A stretch of DNA of 57,392 nt from Microbacterium proteolyticum (GTDB lineage: Bacteria > Actinomycetota > Actinomycetes > Actinomycetales > Microbacteriaceae): positions 1-57,392 of the forward strand of contig NZ_JACHXY010000004.1 in NCBI RefSeq assembly GCF_014192415.1. The letters run 5' to 3'. Of the stretch, positions 25,501 to 34,629 are shown piece by piece. Under the pieces are notes generated by a model. That model was given only the letters and a program-made list of their open reading frames with translations, was not told where the DNA came from and did not search any database. A program made the translations under genes and the position numbers. The number at the start of each line of letters is the position of its first letter. The first letter of the stretch is position 1.

Positions 25501-25570
25501 CGGACGCCGGACGCCGGACGCCGGACGCCGGACGCCGGACGCCGGACGCCGGACGCCGGATGCCGGATGC
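25501..25570. repeat. Perfect heptamer tandem repeat (CGGACGC x8, CGGATGC x2)
   Basis: Ten seven-base units without interruption. The first eight are CGGACGC and the last two CGGATGC, which spells the common word GGATGCC across the joins. It lies in the gap between the photolyase and lipid-kinase genes and is not coding. It has no spacers and so is not a CRISPR array. Confidence 0.95.
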
Positions 25571-25592
25571 CGGCAGCCCGCGCCCAGCAGCG

Positions 25593-26882
25593 TCAGAGCG
25601 TCGAGACGTCGTGCCCCTTCGGCAGCGCCACGGCGAGCCCTCCGGCGACGATGCGCGTGTAGATGCGCGTCGCCTCGCCGAACTCGTCGCCGTCCAGTTC
25701 GATCGGTTGTGCGGGGGCGGTGGCGAGCTCGATGCCCGTGCCGCGCAGGTACCGCACCGAGGAGTCCTTGCGACGCTCGAGCACACGGCGGCCCGCGCGG
25801 AACTTCCGCAGCACGGAGTTGTCCCACACGATTTTCCGCCAGACGCCCAGCCAACCCCACACGCCGGTCGGCTGCAGGACGGCCACGTCGAGGCGGCCGT
25901 CGATGATGGAGGCGTCGGGGATCAGCGCCACGCCGCCCTGCAGGGCTCCGCAGTTGGCGAAGAGCACGCTGTGCACCTTCGCCGAGTGCAGGCGGTGACC
26001 GTTCAGCTGGTACATCACCCGGAACGGCTTCGCGCCGACGAGGGACCGGGCCGCGCCGTCGACGTACGCCACCCAGCCCACCTGCTTCTTCAGCTCGGGG
26101 CGGGTGTTCTGGATCATCGCGGCGTCGAGGCCCATGCCGGCCATCACGACGAAGCCGTGCTCCTCGACCTCGCCGTTCGAGCGACGGATGCGGGCGATGC
26201 CGGCGTCGGTCTCCTGCACGAAGCCGTCGAAGGTCGCGCGGATCATCGTGTCGCTGTCGTCGAGCGGAAGGTTGAGGTTTCGCGCGAGCAGGTTGCCCGT
26301 GCCACTCGGCACGATGGTCAGGGGCACGCCGGTCGAGGTGAGCGCTTCAGCCACGGCGCGGACCGTGCCGTCACCACCCGCCACGAGCACGGCATCCACC
26401 TTCTCGTCGAGGGCGGCGCGAGTGGCGTCGTCGCCGAGGTCGTCGACGGTGGTCTCGTAGTAGAGGGGCTCGGCCCAGCCGGCCTCGGCGGCCAGTTCGG
26501 CGACGCGCGCTCGCAGCGTTTCGGGCTCGACCTTGGTGGGGTTGTAGACGAGCGCCGCGCGCTTCTTCTGCGCCTTCTCGGCGTCCATGGGCGCGTCATC
26601 GCCCTCGGCGTCGACCCGCTGCGTCTTGCCGGGGAGCTCCTCCGACGAATCGGGGGCGACGTCCTCGGGCTGACGGATGACGTCGTCGGGCTCGGCCGCC
26701 TCCTTCGGATCGGGGGCGTCGGTGCGAGGGTGGTCGTCGACGTCGTCACTGAGGCGGGCGGCGTGGAAGTGCTCGTCCGAACCCCCGGCTGCAGCGGCAT
26801 CCGCCTTCACCTCGGCGGGAGCGTCGGCGGGGATGGATTCGGGGGACTCCGCGTCGTCACGCGGCTCGTCAGGGGCGGCCAT
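25593..26882 (-). CDS. Diacylglycerol/lipid kinase family protein
   Basis: A 429-residue protein with a DAGK catalytic domain from about residue 110 (RAALVYNPTKVEPETLRARV), the nucleotide-binding GGDGT at 169-173, and PSGTGNLLARNLNLP. It probably phosphorylates a membrane lipid such as diacylglycerol. The first ~100 residues are acidic, low in complexity and rich in Asp, Glu, Pro and Ala, an extension absent from typical ~300-residue members; it may be a disordered tail. The ATG at 26882 is preceded by TATGGT and seven bases with no Shine-Dalgarno sequence. An ATG at 26894 is an alternative. Confidence 0.88.
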   Translation of the reverse strand: MAAPDEPRDDAESPESIPADAPAEVKADAAAAGGSDEHFHAARLSDDVDDHPRTDAPDPKEAAEPDDVIRQPEDVAPDSSEELPGKTQRVDAEGDDAPMDAEKAQKKRAALVYNPTKVEPETLRARVAELAAEAGWAEPLYYETTVDDLGDDATRAALDEKVDAVLVAGGDGTVRAVAEALTSTGVPLTIVPSGTGNLLARNLNLPLDDSDTMIRATFDGFVQETDAGIARIRRSNGEVEEHGFVVMAGMGLDAAMIQNTRPELKKQVGWVAYVDGAARSLVGAKPFRVMYQLNGHRLHSAKVHSVLFANCGALQGGVALIPDASIIDGRLDVAVLQPTGVWGWLGVWRKIVWDNSVLRKFRAGRRVLERRKDSSVRYLRGTGIELATAPAQPIELDGDEFGEATRIYTRIVAGGLAVALPKGHDVSTL

Positions 26883-27045
26883 GGCATCCACCATAGGACC
26901 GGCGCCCACGGCACGACCGGCCGAGCGGGCGGGCTTGACGGGGGGATGCCGGAGCGACATGCGCCGCGCGGACGGAGCCGTCGTTCCGCGGCTGCGCCCG
27001 ATGGGTGGCGGCTCCGCGCGACGAAGCGATGTCGGATGCCGACCC

Positions 27046-27051
27046 TAGGAT
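27046..27051 (+). promoter_or_regulatory. -10 box of a leaderless serS (TAGGAT)
   Basis: TAGGAT is followed by six bases and the GTG at 27058. No T-box leader or ribosome-binding site precedes the gene. Confidence 0.65.
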
Positions 27052-27057
27052 GGACGC

Positions 27058-28326
27058 GTGATCGACCTGACTCTGCTGCGTGAAGATCCCGAGCTCGTGA
27101 AGCGCTCCCAGATCGCCCGCGGCGAGTCGCCGGATTCGGTGGACGACGCCCTCGCCGCCGACCGCGACCGCCGCGCCGCCATCACCGCCTTCGAAGAGCT
27201 CCGAGCCGCGCAGAACGCGCACGGCAAGCGGGTCGCGCAGGCGCCGAAAGATGAGAAGGCCGCCCTCGTGGCCGAGGCGAAGCAGCTGAGCGAGCAGGTC
27301 AAGTCGGCGCAGCACACCGTCGGCGAGGCCGAAGCCGCCGCGGATGCGGCGCTCGCGAAGATCGAGAACATCGTCATCGAGGGCGTGCCCGCGGGCGGCG
27401 AAGAGAACTTCGTCACCCTCCGCACCCACGGCGAGATCCCCGCGTACGACTTCGAACCCCTCGACCACCTCGCCCTCGGCGAGAAACTCGGCGCGATCGA
27501 CATGGAGCGCGGCACCAAGGTGTCGGGCAGCCGCTTCTACTTCCTCACCGGCATCGGCGCACGCCTCGAACTCGCGCTGATGACCCTCGCGCTCGACCGC
27601 GCGCTGCAGGCCGGGTTCACCCCGATGATCCCCCCGACGCTCGTTCGTCCCGAGGTCATGCGCGGCACCGGCTTCCTCGGCCAGCACGCCGACGAGGTGT
27701 ACCACCTGCCGAAGGAAGACCTCTACCTCGTGGGCACGAGCGAGGTCCCGCTCGCCGGCTACCACATGGACGAGATCCTCGACTTCGAGCGGGGACCGAA
27801 GCGTTACGCCGGCTGGTCCACCTGCTACCGCAGTGAGGCCGGCTCGTACGGCAAAGACACCCGCGGCATCATCCGGGTGCACCAGTTCAACAAGCTCGAG
27901 ATGTTCGTCTACATCGACCCGGCCGACGCCGAGGCCGAGCACGACCGTCTGGTCGCGATGCAAGAAGCCATGCTGCAAGACCTCGGTCTCGCCTATCGCG
28001 TGATCGACGTCGCCGCCGGTGACCTGGGCTCCAGCGCCGCGCGCAAGTTCGACATCGAGGCGTGGGTGCCCACGCAAGACGCCTTCCGTGAGCTCACGAG
28101 CACGTCGAACTGCACGACCTATCAGGCGCGTCGTCTCGAGACCCGATTCCGGCCCGAGGGTGGGGGCAAGACCCAACCCGTCGCGACCTTGAACGGCACG
28201 CTCGCGACCACCCGGTGGATCGTGGCCCTGCTCGAGACCCACCAGCGGGCCGACGGATCGGTCACGGTGCCCGAGGTGCTGCGACCCTACCTGGGTGGAC
28301 TCGAGGTCATGGAGCCGATCGCGTGA
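27058..28326 (+). CDS. serS: Seryl-tRNA synthetase
   Basis: A 422-residue class II synthetase that charges both serine tRNA types. The N-terminal helical arm (residues about 1-110, rich in Ala, Glu and Lys) is the coiled coil that grips the long tRNA-Ser arm. Motif 2 is seen at [15 protein letters not shown] (Arg258-Glu260) and motif 3 at [14 protein letters not shown] (about 380-393). It is essential and cytoplasmic. The GTG start is predicted leaderless. The last bases overlap the next gene (GTGA), so the HAD gene is co-translated. Two serine tRNA genes lie within 5 kb downstream. Confidence 0.97.
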   Translation: MIDLTLLREDPELVKRSQIARGESPDSVDDALAADRDRRAAITAFEELRAAQNAHGKRVAQAPKDEKAALVAEAKQLSEQVKSAQHTVGEAEAAADAALAKIENIVIEGVPAGGEENFVTLRTHGEIPAYDFEPLDHLALGEKLGAIDMERGTKVSGSRFYFLTGIGARLELALMTLALDRALQAGFTPMIPPTLVRPEVMRGTGFLGQHADEVYHLPKEDLYLVGTSEVPLAGYHMDEILDFERGPKRYAGWSTCYRSEAGSYGKDTRGIIRVHQFNKLEMFVYIDPADAEAEHDRLVAMQEAMLQDLGLAYRVIDVAAGDLGSSAARKFDIEAWVPTQDAFRELTSTSNCTTYQARRLETRFRPEGGGKTQPVATLNGTLATTRWIVALLETHQRADGSVTVPEVLRPYLGGLEVMEPIA

Positions 28327-29222
28327 CCGACGAGGCCGCTCTCCCCGACACCGGCGCCGTCGAGAGCGCGCCGAAGCAGGAGGCGGCCGACGTCGTCGCT
28401 TCCCTCGCCGACGACGCGCCCGCCGGGCGCATGTTGATCGCGCTCGACATCGACGGCACCGTGCTGCTCGAAGACGACACCCTCAGCCCCGGGGTCGTCG
28501 ACGCCGTGAAAGACGCCGCCGAGGCCGGGCACGAGGTCATGCTGGCGACGGGCCGCAGCTGGGACAGCACCCACACGATCATGGATCGCCTCGGCATCCG
28601 TCCCGAGTACGCGGTGTGCTCGAACGGGGCGGTCGTGATGCGCCGGGTGGGTGACGACGACGCGGCGACGTACGAACGCACGCACGTCGAGACCTTCGAC
28701 CCCACCGAAGTGCTGGCGCTGCTGGGCGAGCACCTCGGTGGCGCACATTTCCTCGTCGAGCTGCCCGACGGCACGCGTCTGTTCACCGACTATCTCGACG
28801 ACTGGAACCTCGTGGGCGCCAACAGGGTGCCGTTCGAGCGTCTGTCGGATCAGCCGGTCTGCCGCGTCGTGGTGGTCGCTCCCGAGCAGACCGACCAGGA
28901 TTTTCTGCAGCTCGTCGAGCGCATCGGCCTCAGCCAGGTGTCGTACGCGATCGGCTGGACGGCGTGGCTCGACATCGCCCCGCAGGGCGTCGACAAGTCG
29001 ACCGCGCTCGAGCGCGTGCGCGCGTGGCTCGACATCATGCCCGAGCGGGTGCTCGTGATGGGCGACGGCCGCAACGACATCGAGATGATGCAGTGGGCCG
29101 TACGAAACGGCGGCCGCGCCATCGCGATGCACCAGGGGCCGCCCGAGGTGCACGCCGCGGCCGGGGAAGTGGGGCTGTCGGTCACCGAGGGCGGAGTGGC
29201 CGCGGCGCTCCGGTCGCTCTGA
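28323..29222 (+). CDS. HAD superfamily (Cof-type) phosphatase
   Basis: A 299-residue HAD hydrolase. The nucleophile motif is LDIDGTV with Asp42 and Asp44, and the late metal site is [11 protein letters not shown] (Asp248, Asp252). The cap between them is of the Cof/IIB kind, which acts on small phosphorylated metabolites. About 35 acidic and Ala-rich residues precede the first motif. It begins with a GTG overlapping the serS stop codon, so it is coupled to serS; this serS-HAD pairing is common in actinobacteria. Its substrate is unknown. Confidence 0.9.
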   Translation: MTDEAALPDTGAVESAPKQEAADVVASLADDAPAGRMLIALDIDGTVLLEDDTLSPGVVDAVKDAAEAGHEVMLATGRSWDSTHTIMDRLGIRPEYAVCSNGAVVMRRVGDDDAATYERTHVETFDPTEVLALLGEHLGGAHFLVELPDGTRLFTDYLDDWNLVGANRVPFERLSDQPVCRVVVVAPEQTDQDFLQLVERIGLSQVSYAIGWTAWLDIAPQGVDKSTALERVRAWLDIMPERVLVMGDGRNDIEMMQWAVRNGGRAIAMHQGPPEVHAAAGEVGLSVTEGGVAAALRSL

Positions 29223-29406
29223 CCTGCGGCGTGCGCGTCGGTCCCTGAGCGCGTGGGAAGGCGGCCTCCGTCCCGGCCGCGTCCCCCTGGCGCCACACGT
29301 GCGCGCCGGTCGTCGTTTCCGAGATCACGGCCCGAGGATACGTGGACGACATGACCGGTCGCCCATGGCCGGTGAACGCGTCGATGAACGTCGACGGGAG
29401 TCCTCG

Positions 29407-30657
29407 TCAGCGCCCCCACGCCTCGCGCACCGCCGCGCGCAGCGTACGCCCGTCCGCCCGGTCGAGCTCGCGGCGACTGCGCTCGTACGCCGCGCGCGCG
29501 GCATCCTGGAACACTCCGGCGCGAGCGGGGTCCGTCGCCGCGAGTGAGGCGAGGCACTTCTGCAGTCTCACCTGCACCTCCACGTCGGCCGCGCCGTCGC
29601 GCGCCAGAGGGCGGAAGGCGTCGTCGACCAGATCAGCGAGAGCCGGTGCGCGAACGAACACCCGGTCGTAGTCGATTCCGGCGGAGGCCTGGGTGGTCAG
29701 CCCGCGGGTGAAGACCCGCTGCAGGGCGGCCATCACCTCGATCGCCGTCCCGGGGTCGTTCGTGGCGGCAGACAGAGCACGGCTGCCGATCTCGGTGAGG
29801 GCGATGACGCCGAAGCGCGGATCCTGCTCGTACGTGCGGTGGTGCTCGATGCGGAAGGCGCGGCGGATGCCGGCGCGCACGGCATCGTCGACGTCTCCGG
29901 CGACGAAGGCGAGAGGTACGCGGGCATCGGCGATGCGCCCGGGGGTCGCCCGCACGTGCACCTCGATCTCGTGCTGCTTCGCGAGGCGGTCGAGGCCGGC
30001 GACGTCGATGTGCGTGACGTACCCGACCTCCTCCGCGTGGACCACGGTGGCATCCGCGGGCTCGGTGACGGCCGGTCGTGCTCCGAGAGTCGGCGACCCC
30101 GCGTGCAGCTCGAGCGAGGTGGTGGCGGCCTTCTCGACGCGATCGATGACATCGGCCATTCGGCCGAACGTCGACAGGTGCGAGATCCATCTGAGCAGGG
30201 TCAAGACCACGAGGGCGATGACCACGAGGGTCGCGACGAACAAGATGGTGCGCCCCCGCGGCTCGTAGTACCCGGTAGAGAGCGCGACGATGCCGACGAG
30301 CGAGAAGGTGAACGCCCCGATGAAGGTCGAGACGGCGTTCTGCGATGTGGGGTCGGCGATGAGCAGGGGAGTCGAGCGGGGGGTGGCGGTGGTCGTGGCG
30401 GACGAGAAGGCGGTGACCATCGCCGTCACCGAGAAGGTGCTGACCGTGAGCATCGCCGTGGCGATGATCTGCAGCAGCGAGCCCACGGAGTTCTGAGCGA
30501 GATCGATCCCGAACTCGAACGGCAGGAGGGGCCCGAGGTAGTTGGCCGCGAGGGCGACGACGACGGCGATGAGGGTGAACGACGCCGCCCGCACCCACAC
30601 CTGTCTGCCCAGACGAAGGAAGAAGGCTGCCAGGGAGCTGCGCGTCGGTGTGGCCAT
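29407..30657 (-). CDS. DUF2254 family membrane protein
   Basis: A 416-residue protein of the DUF2254 family, of unknown function. Four hydrophobic segments lie in the first ~140 residues (for example VRAASFTLIAVVVALAANYL and TFIGAFTFSLVGIVALSTGYY), followed by a large soluble C-terminal part that includes a DPGTAIEVMAALQRV helix typical of the family. The ATG at 30657 was chosen over the longer frame because it begins a plausible N-terminus and follows TAACGT by seven bases. The 240 bases between it and the tRNA gene, and the 184 bases beyond its end, show nothing recognised. Confidence 0.85.
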   Translation of the reverse strand: MATPTRSSLAAFFLRLGRQVWVRAASFTLIAVVVALAANYLGPLLPFEFGIDLAQNSVGSLLQIIATAMLTVSTFSVTAMVTAFSSATTTATPRSTPLLIADPTSQNAVSTFIGAFTFSLVGIVALSTGYYEPRGRTILFVATLVVIALVVLTLLRWISHLSTFGRMADVIDRVEKAATTSLELHAGSPTLGARPAVTEPADATVVHAEEVGYVTHIDVAGLDRLAKQHEIEVHVRATPGRIADARVPLAFVAGDVDDAVRAGIRRAFRIEHHRTYEQDPRFGVIALTEIGSRALSAATNDPGTAIEVMAALQRVFTRGLTTQASAGIDYDRVFVRAPALADLVDDAFRPLARDGAADVEVQVRLQKCLASLAATDPARAGVFQDAARAAYERSRRELDRADGRTLRAAVREAWGR

Positions 30658-30899
30658 TCCGCCGACGTTATCCCGTCGGATGCCGAGCGGTTCGGGGCTG
30701 GACGGCCGGATGCGGGGCATCCTCCGTCCGACACGTCGGTGAAATGTCGCGCAACTCATGTACGCCTACGACCTCGTGCTGACCGCCGACGATCTCCTGC
30801 TTGAGCCGCCGGGCGACGCTCTGGCCGGACCGGAGGGGGCTACATCTCCGCCGTAGCGGGCAACCCCCGGCTCGCGCCTCGGTAGACTCGGGGCGTCCG

Positions 30900-30984
30900 G
30901 GAGGGTTGTCCGAGCGGCCGATGGACCTGGTCTTGAAAACCAGTGGGCAGCAATGTCCCGTGGGTTCGAATCCCACACCCTCCG
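30900..30984 (+). tRNA. tRNA-Ser (anticodon UGA)
   Basis: The 85-base gene folds with acceptor stem GGAGGGT/ACCCTCC, an anticodon arm with stem CTGGT/ACCAG and loop CTTGAAA (anticodon TGA at 30934-30936), a long variable arm as in class II tRNAs, and T-arm sequence GGGTTCGAATCCC. Discriminator base G is typical for serine. The 3' CCA is not encoded. Confidence 0.97.
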
Positions 30985-30985
30985 C

Positions 30986-31026
30986 AACGACGAAAGCGGG
31001 CCCCGCAGGGGTCCGCTTTCGTCGTT
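30986..31026 (+). terminator. Terminator of the tRNA-Ser(UGA) gene
   Basis: A perfect 14-bp outer stem (30986-30999 with 31013-31026) continues through a G-T pair into CCCC/GGGG around loop GCA. It starts one base after the tRNA. Confidence 0.9.
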
Positions 31027-31203
31027 ATCACCGGTTGAGCGGGAGTCGAACGGAGTGGGCCCGCGGCGCCGGCATCCGCGGGTGAAATGCCCGGTCTTCA
31101 CGCCATTCACAGCCGAGCGTCCCTAGTATTACTGCGATCTTCGGCTGTCGCGCCGGGGTCGACGTGCTGCCGGGCCGGTGGCATCCGTCTCGAAAGGACC
31201 CGA

Positions 31204-32493
31204 GTGAGCAAGACGACCACACCGCGCGGGCAGCGCACCGCCGCCCGCCACGGGCGACTGTCGTCGCCGGGGCCGTTCGCCCAGCTGTTCCGCGGACTCG
31301 CCATCGTGCTCGCCGTGCTCCTCGTCTCGGGTGGCGCGGTGTTCGCGTACGCCGCTGTCGACCTCACCCGCAGCTTCACCGCCGACGCCGTCGACCTGAA
31401 GGGCCAGCCCGCCGTGCCGCCCGACCTCGGTGAGCTGAAGGGCGGCGTCAACCTGCTGCTCGTCGGCACCGACGAGTGCGAGCCCGACTTCGCCCAGCTC
31501 TTCGGCGATCGCTGCACGGGCGACGACGCCGAGGGCAATCTCAACGACGTCAACATGCTCGTGCACATCTCCGACACCCCCCGCCGCGTGACGGTGATCT
31601 CGTTCCCGCGCGACCTCATGGTCCCGATCCCGTCCTGCACCGACCAGGACGGCAACGTGAACTCGGCGATGAGCAAGCAGCAGATCAACAGCGCCTACCT
31701 TTACGGCGGTCTGTCGTGCGTCGCCGCGACCGTCTCGGAGCTCAGCGGCCTCGAGATCCCCTTCGCCGCGAAGGTGAGCTTCGGCGGCGTCATCAACATC
31801 ACGGATGCCATCGGCGGCGTCGACGTCTGCATCGCCAACGGCATCCAAGACCCCTACACCGGCATCGACTGGCCCGCCGGCATGCGCCAGGTGAAGGGCC
31901 TCGACGCCCTGCAGTTCCTCCGCACCCGCCACGGCGTCGGCGACGGCGGTGACCTGGGGCGCATCTCGAACCAGCAGCAGTACATGTCGCGCCTGGCGAA
32001 CAAGCTGAAGAGCCAGGAGGTGCTGTCGAACCCCGCGACGCTCTACAAGCTCGCCTCGACAGCCCTACGCAACGTCGACCCTTCGACGTCTCTGACGAAC
32101 CCGCTGACGCTGGTGCAGATCGCCTCGGCGGTGAAGGACGTGCCGTTCGACGACATCGTCTTCATCCAGTACCCGACCTATACCGACCCGTCCGACGCCA
32201 ACCGCGTCGTCCCCGACTACGACGACGCCGACACGCTGTGGGCCGCGCTCGCCGCGAACCAGCCCCTCGAATTGTCGGGCAACCTCAGCGACGGCGACGG
32301 CGTCGTGGTCGACGCGAACGCCGCCCCGGCTCCTGCGGAGTCGCCCGCCCCGGTCGACACCGCGGCCCCCGCCCCGACCGACGGCGCCTCGCCCACCGCG
32401 GCTCCGACCCCCGACGCGATCGTCCTCCCCGAGGGCATCGCCGGTCAGACGGCGGCGCAGGCGACCTGCTCCAACGGCAACGTCCGCGAGTGA
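31204..32493 (+). CDS. LytR-CpsA-Psr (LCP) family cell-wall ligase
   Basis: A 429-residue protein with a short basic cytoplasmic N-terminus, one transmembrane helix (about residues 28-50, FRGLAIVLAVLLVSGGAVFA) and an extracellular LCP domain. Family features include RRVTVISFPRDLMVPIP, NSAYLYGGLSCVAATVSEL and LQFLRTRHGVGDGGDLGRIS with the catalytic Arg cluster. LCP enzymes attach secondary polymers to peptidoglycan. The tail (about 375-429) is Ala/Pro-rich. The GTG start at 31204 is preceded by AAAGGA. It lies between two serine tRNA genes. It could serve the glycan made by the cluster at 49.6-57 kb, but that is speculation. Confidence 0.93.
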   Translation: MSKTTTPRGQRTAARHGRLSSPGPFAQLFRGLAIVLAVLLVSGGAVFAYAAVDLTRSFTADAVDLKGQPAVPPDLGELKGGVNLLLVGTDECEPDFAQLFGDRCTGDDAEGNLNDVNMLVHISDTPRRVTVISFPRDLMVPIPSCTDQDGNVNSAMSKQQINSAYLYGGLSCVAATVSELSGLEIPFAAKVSFGGVINITDAIGGVDVCIANGIQDPYTGIDWPAGMRQVKGLDALQFLRTRHGVGDGGDLGRISNQQQYMSRLANKLKSQEVLSNPATLYKLASTALRNVDPSTSLTNPLTLVQIASAVKDVPFDDIVFIQYPTYTDPSDANRVVPDYDDADTLWAALAANQPLELSGNLSDGDGVVVDANAAPAPAESPAPVDTAAPAPTDGASPTAAPTPDAIVLPEGIAGQTAAQATCSNGNVRE

Positions 32494-32503
32494 TCCGCGC
32501 TCG

Positions 32504-32545
32504 CGTCACCCGGCATCCGGATCATGGTTCGGATGTCGGGTGACG
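32504..32545 (+). terminator. Terminator of the LCP gene
   Basis: A 16-bp stem with one G-U pair (32504-32519 with 32530-32545) and a ten-base loop, 11 bases after the stop codon. Its arms contain GGCATCC/GGATGTC. Confidence 0.75.
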
Positions 32546-32594
32546 ACCGGTTAGTATGGACCGGTGTGTTCGAGCCGTAAGGCATCGATCACCT

Positions 32595-32683
32595 GGAGAC
32601 GTCGCATAGTTCGGCCTAGTGCACCACCCTGCTAAGGTGGAGTCCCCTCACGGGGACCGAGGGTTCAAATCCCTCCGTCTCCG
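32595..32683 (+). tRNA. tRNA-Ser (anticodon GCU)
   Basis: An 89-base class II tRNA. The acceptor stem is GGAGACG/CGTCTCC; the anticodon arm is CCACC/GGTGG with loop CTGCTAA (anticodon GCT). A long variable arm with TCCCCTC-ACGGGGA pairing and the T-arm GGGTTCAAATCCC follow. Discriminator G. CCA is not encoded. Confidence 0.97.
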
Positions 32684-32689
32684 CCGTGA

Positions 32690-32715
32690 AAAAGCCCCGG
32701 TTCGCCGGGGCTTTT
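32690..32715 (+). terminator. Terminator of the tRNA-Ser(GCU) gene
   Basis: An 11-bp stem AAAAGCCCCGG/CCGGGGCTTTT with a TTCG tetraloop, seven bases after the tRNA. The A/T ends let it work from both strands. Confidence 0.92.
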
Positions 32716-32803
32716 CTCGTGCGGACGCGGTCCCGTCACGACGAACCGGGACAATCGTCGGCTGCGGCGCTGCGGCGCGATCTGCACCGGCGTGGTGCGA
32801 CCG

Positions 32804-33064
32804 TCAGCGCCGGCGCAGCTCGACGGCGGTGAGCCCCGGCATCCCGAGCCAGGAACGACCGTCGGGGGCGTCGACGACGGTGAGCAGGACCGCGTCGCAG
32901 GCACGGCATCGCACGACGCTCCCCATCGCCGAGGCGTAGACCGCGGCCGTTGCGAGCAGATCGTTCAGACCGCACTGCGTGCAGCGGACCTCGGAAGCCG
33001 TGGCATCCCATCCGAGGAGGTCGTCGAGTCGTCCGGCCAGGGCGTTGCCGTCGAGCAGAGCCAT
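32804..33064 (-). CDS. DUF6510 family small zinc-ribbon-like protein
   Basis: An 86-residue protein with two Cys pairs, RCTQCG and RCRACDAVL, likely binding one zinc ion. It ends in MPGLTAVELRRR. The start ATG shares one base with the stop codon of the oxidoreductase gene (TGATG), so it is the third gene of a coupled operon. Function is unknown. Its steady companions, a molybdopterin protein and a flavin reductase-like protein, suggest a helper role in that redox system (inference). Confidence 0.82.
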   Translation of the reverse strand: MALLDGNALAGRLDDLLGWDATASEVRCTQCGLNDLLATAAVYASAMGSVVRCRACDAVLLTVVDAPDGRSWLGMPGLTAVELRRR

Positions 33065-33801
33065 CAGGAGCCTCCGAACCTCTCCGTGCGGACGCGCGCC
33101 GCGGCGTGCCCCGCCTCGAGCAGCCAACGCGATACGGCTTCGACGAACGGGGTCGGTCCGCACACGAACACCCGGGGCTGGAGGTCGGCGGGGATGACAG
33201 CGGCGCGCAGCCTCTCCGCGGTCAGTCGGCCGGGGGCGGTGGCCGACTCCGGCGGGGCGGCGCGGGTGTAGACAAGGTCGACGCGAAGGCGGTGATCGCG
33301 CTCGGCGACGGCTCGCAACTCGTCGCCGAAGAACACGTCGCCGGGGGAGCGCACCGAATACAGCAGTCGGAACGGGGCCGGATCATCGCTCGCGGCGTGC
33401 GCAGCCGCCATCGCATACAGCGGCACGACTCCCGAACCGCCCGCGATGAGCTGCACGGGAGCGGGGTCGTTCGAGGGCGTCCAGACGAAGAACGCCCCGA
33501 GGGGGCCATGCACCTCGAGACGGTCGCCCTCGCGCAGGTCGTGCACGAGGAAGGGCGAGACCTCGCCGTCGGGCACCTCGTCGACGGCGAGCACGACGCG
33601 CGTTCCCTCACCCGACGAAGCCACCGAGTAGGGGCGGCTGGCCTGGTAGCCGTCGGGCGCGGTGAGGCGGACGTCGAGGTGGGACCCCGCGTCGTTGCCC
33701 GGCCAGGTCGGCACGTCGAGTTCGATCCGCCGAGCCGTTGCGGTCTCGGCGCGCACGCTCACGACCGACGCGACGTGCCAGGATGCCGCGCGGCGGCTCA
33801 C
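33064..33801 (-). CDS. FAD/NAD-binding ferredoxin-reductase-like protein
   Basis: A 245-residue reductase of the ferredoxin-NADP reductase superfamily without an iron-sulfur domain. The FAD site is SRPYSVASS (about 51-59), the NAD(P) domain begins VQLIAGGSGVVPLYAM, and VFVCGPTPFVEAVSRWL is the C-terminal nucleotide motif. The start is GTG at 33801, overlapping the stop codon of the molybdopterin gene (GTGA). The longer frame upstream is a shadow of that gene. It probably passes electrons between NAD(P)H and the molybdenum protein encoded before it. Confidence 0.92.
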   Translation of the reverse strand: MSRRAASWHVASVVSVRAETATARRIELDVPTWPGNDAGSHLDVRLTAPDGYQASRPYSVASSGEGTRVVLAVDEVPDGEVSPFLVHDLREGDRLEVHGPLGAFFVWTPSNDPAPVQLIAGGSGVVPLYAMAAAHAASDDPAPFRLLYSVRSPGDVFFGDELRAVAERDHRLRVDLVYTRAAPPESATAPGRLTAERLRAAVIPADLQPRVFVCGPTPFVEAVSRWLLEAGHAAARVRTERFGGS

Positions 33802-34388
33802 CCGTACCGCTCCTCGCGCCACGGGTCGCCGCGCGGGTGGTAGCCGTTCTGCTCCCAGAACCCGGGCTTGTCGGTGGGCATGGTGATGAGTCCCTGCACC
33901 CACTTGGCGCTCTTCCAGAAGTAGAGATGCGGCACGAGGAGGCGGGCGGGGCCGCCGTGCTCGGGGCTGAGTGGTTCGCCGTCGGCCTCGAACGCGATCC
34001 AGCTCTTGCCGCCGAGCAGATCGTCGAGGGCCAGATTGGTGGTGTATCCCCCGAAGGAGTGCACCATCGCGAAGCGGTGCGCCGTCTCGACCTGCGCGAA
34101 GATGCGGTCCAGCGACACCCCGCGCCACGGCATGTCGAGCTTCGTCCAGTGCGTGACGCAATGGATGTCGACGGTGATGTCCTCCGCGCCGAGGGCCTCC
34201 AGCTGCGCGCGATCCCACCGGTGCACGCCGTTCTCCGTGCCGATGGCGAACTCCCACGTGTCGGAGGCGACCGTGGGGGTGGGGCCGGCCGAGAGCACCG
34301 GCCAATCGCCCACGAGGCTCTGCCCCGGAGGGAGTCGCGGATCGCGCTCACGGCGCCGGCCTCCGAAGCCGCGGGTGATGAACGACAT
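33798..34388 (-). CDS. Sulfite-oxidase-like molybdopterin oxidoreductase
   Basis: A 196-residue molybdopterin-binding domain of the sulfite oxidase/YedY (MsrP) type. Cys77 in DIHCVTHWTKLD is the predicted molybdenum ligand, and VHSFGGYTTNLALDDLLGG and HGGPARLLVPHLYFWKSAKW are conserved surroundings. No signal peptide or dimerisation domain is seen, so it appears cytoplasmic and minimal. GAAGGG precedes the ATG. First gene of a three-gene coupled operon with the reductase and DUF6510. The substrate is unknown. Confidence 0.92.
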   Translation of the reverse strand: MSFITRGFGGRRRERDPRLPPGQSLVGDWPVLSAGPTPTVASDTWEFAIGTENGVHRWDRAQLEALGAEDITVDIHCVTHWTKLDMPWRGVSLDRIFAQVETAHRFAMVHSFGGYTTNLALDDLLGGKSWIAFEADGEPLSPEHGGPARLLVPHLYFWKSAKWVQGLITMPTDKPGFWEQNGYHPRGDPWREERYG

Positions 34389-34629
34389 GGCATCCCTTCG
34401 CCGGGGTCGATGCGTGGATTCACCCTAGCCATCCGTCCGGGCGCGGGACAGGGGCCGATGAGCGGAGGAGATCCGCGCGGCGGAGGACGAATGGGCCGGG
34501 ATCCTTCCTCCGGTAGCCGGACCTCCTCCCCTCGCCGCGACTCCCACCCGCCTCCGCCCGGTCGGGGACCCACTAGCGTTGTCCCGCGGCGTGTACGCGC
34601 CGCATCCCTCACCCCCGGGAGAAGCGCAC

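Noticed and set aside
25501..25570. A possible CRISPR array
   Set aside because: The units are only seven bases and contiguous, with no spacers and no cas genes nearby.
26960..27057. A T-box or other riboswitch before serS
   Set aside because: The -10 box lies six bases before the start codon, leaving no leader RNA; no T-box motifs are seen.
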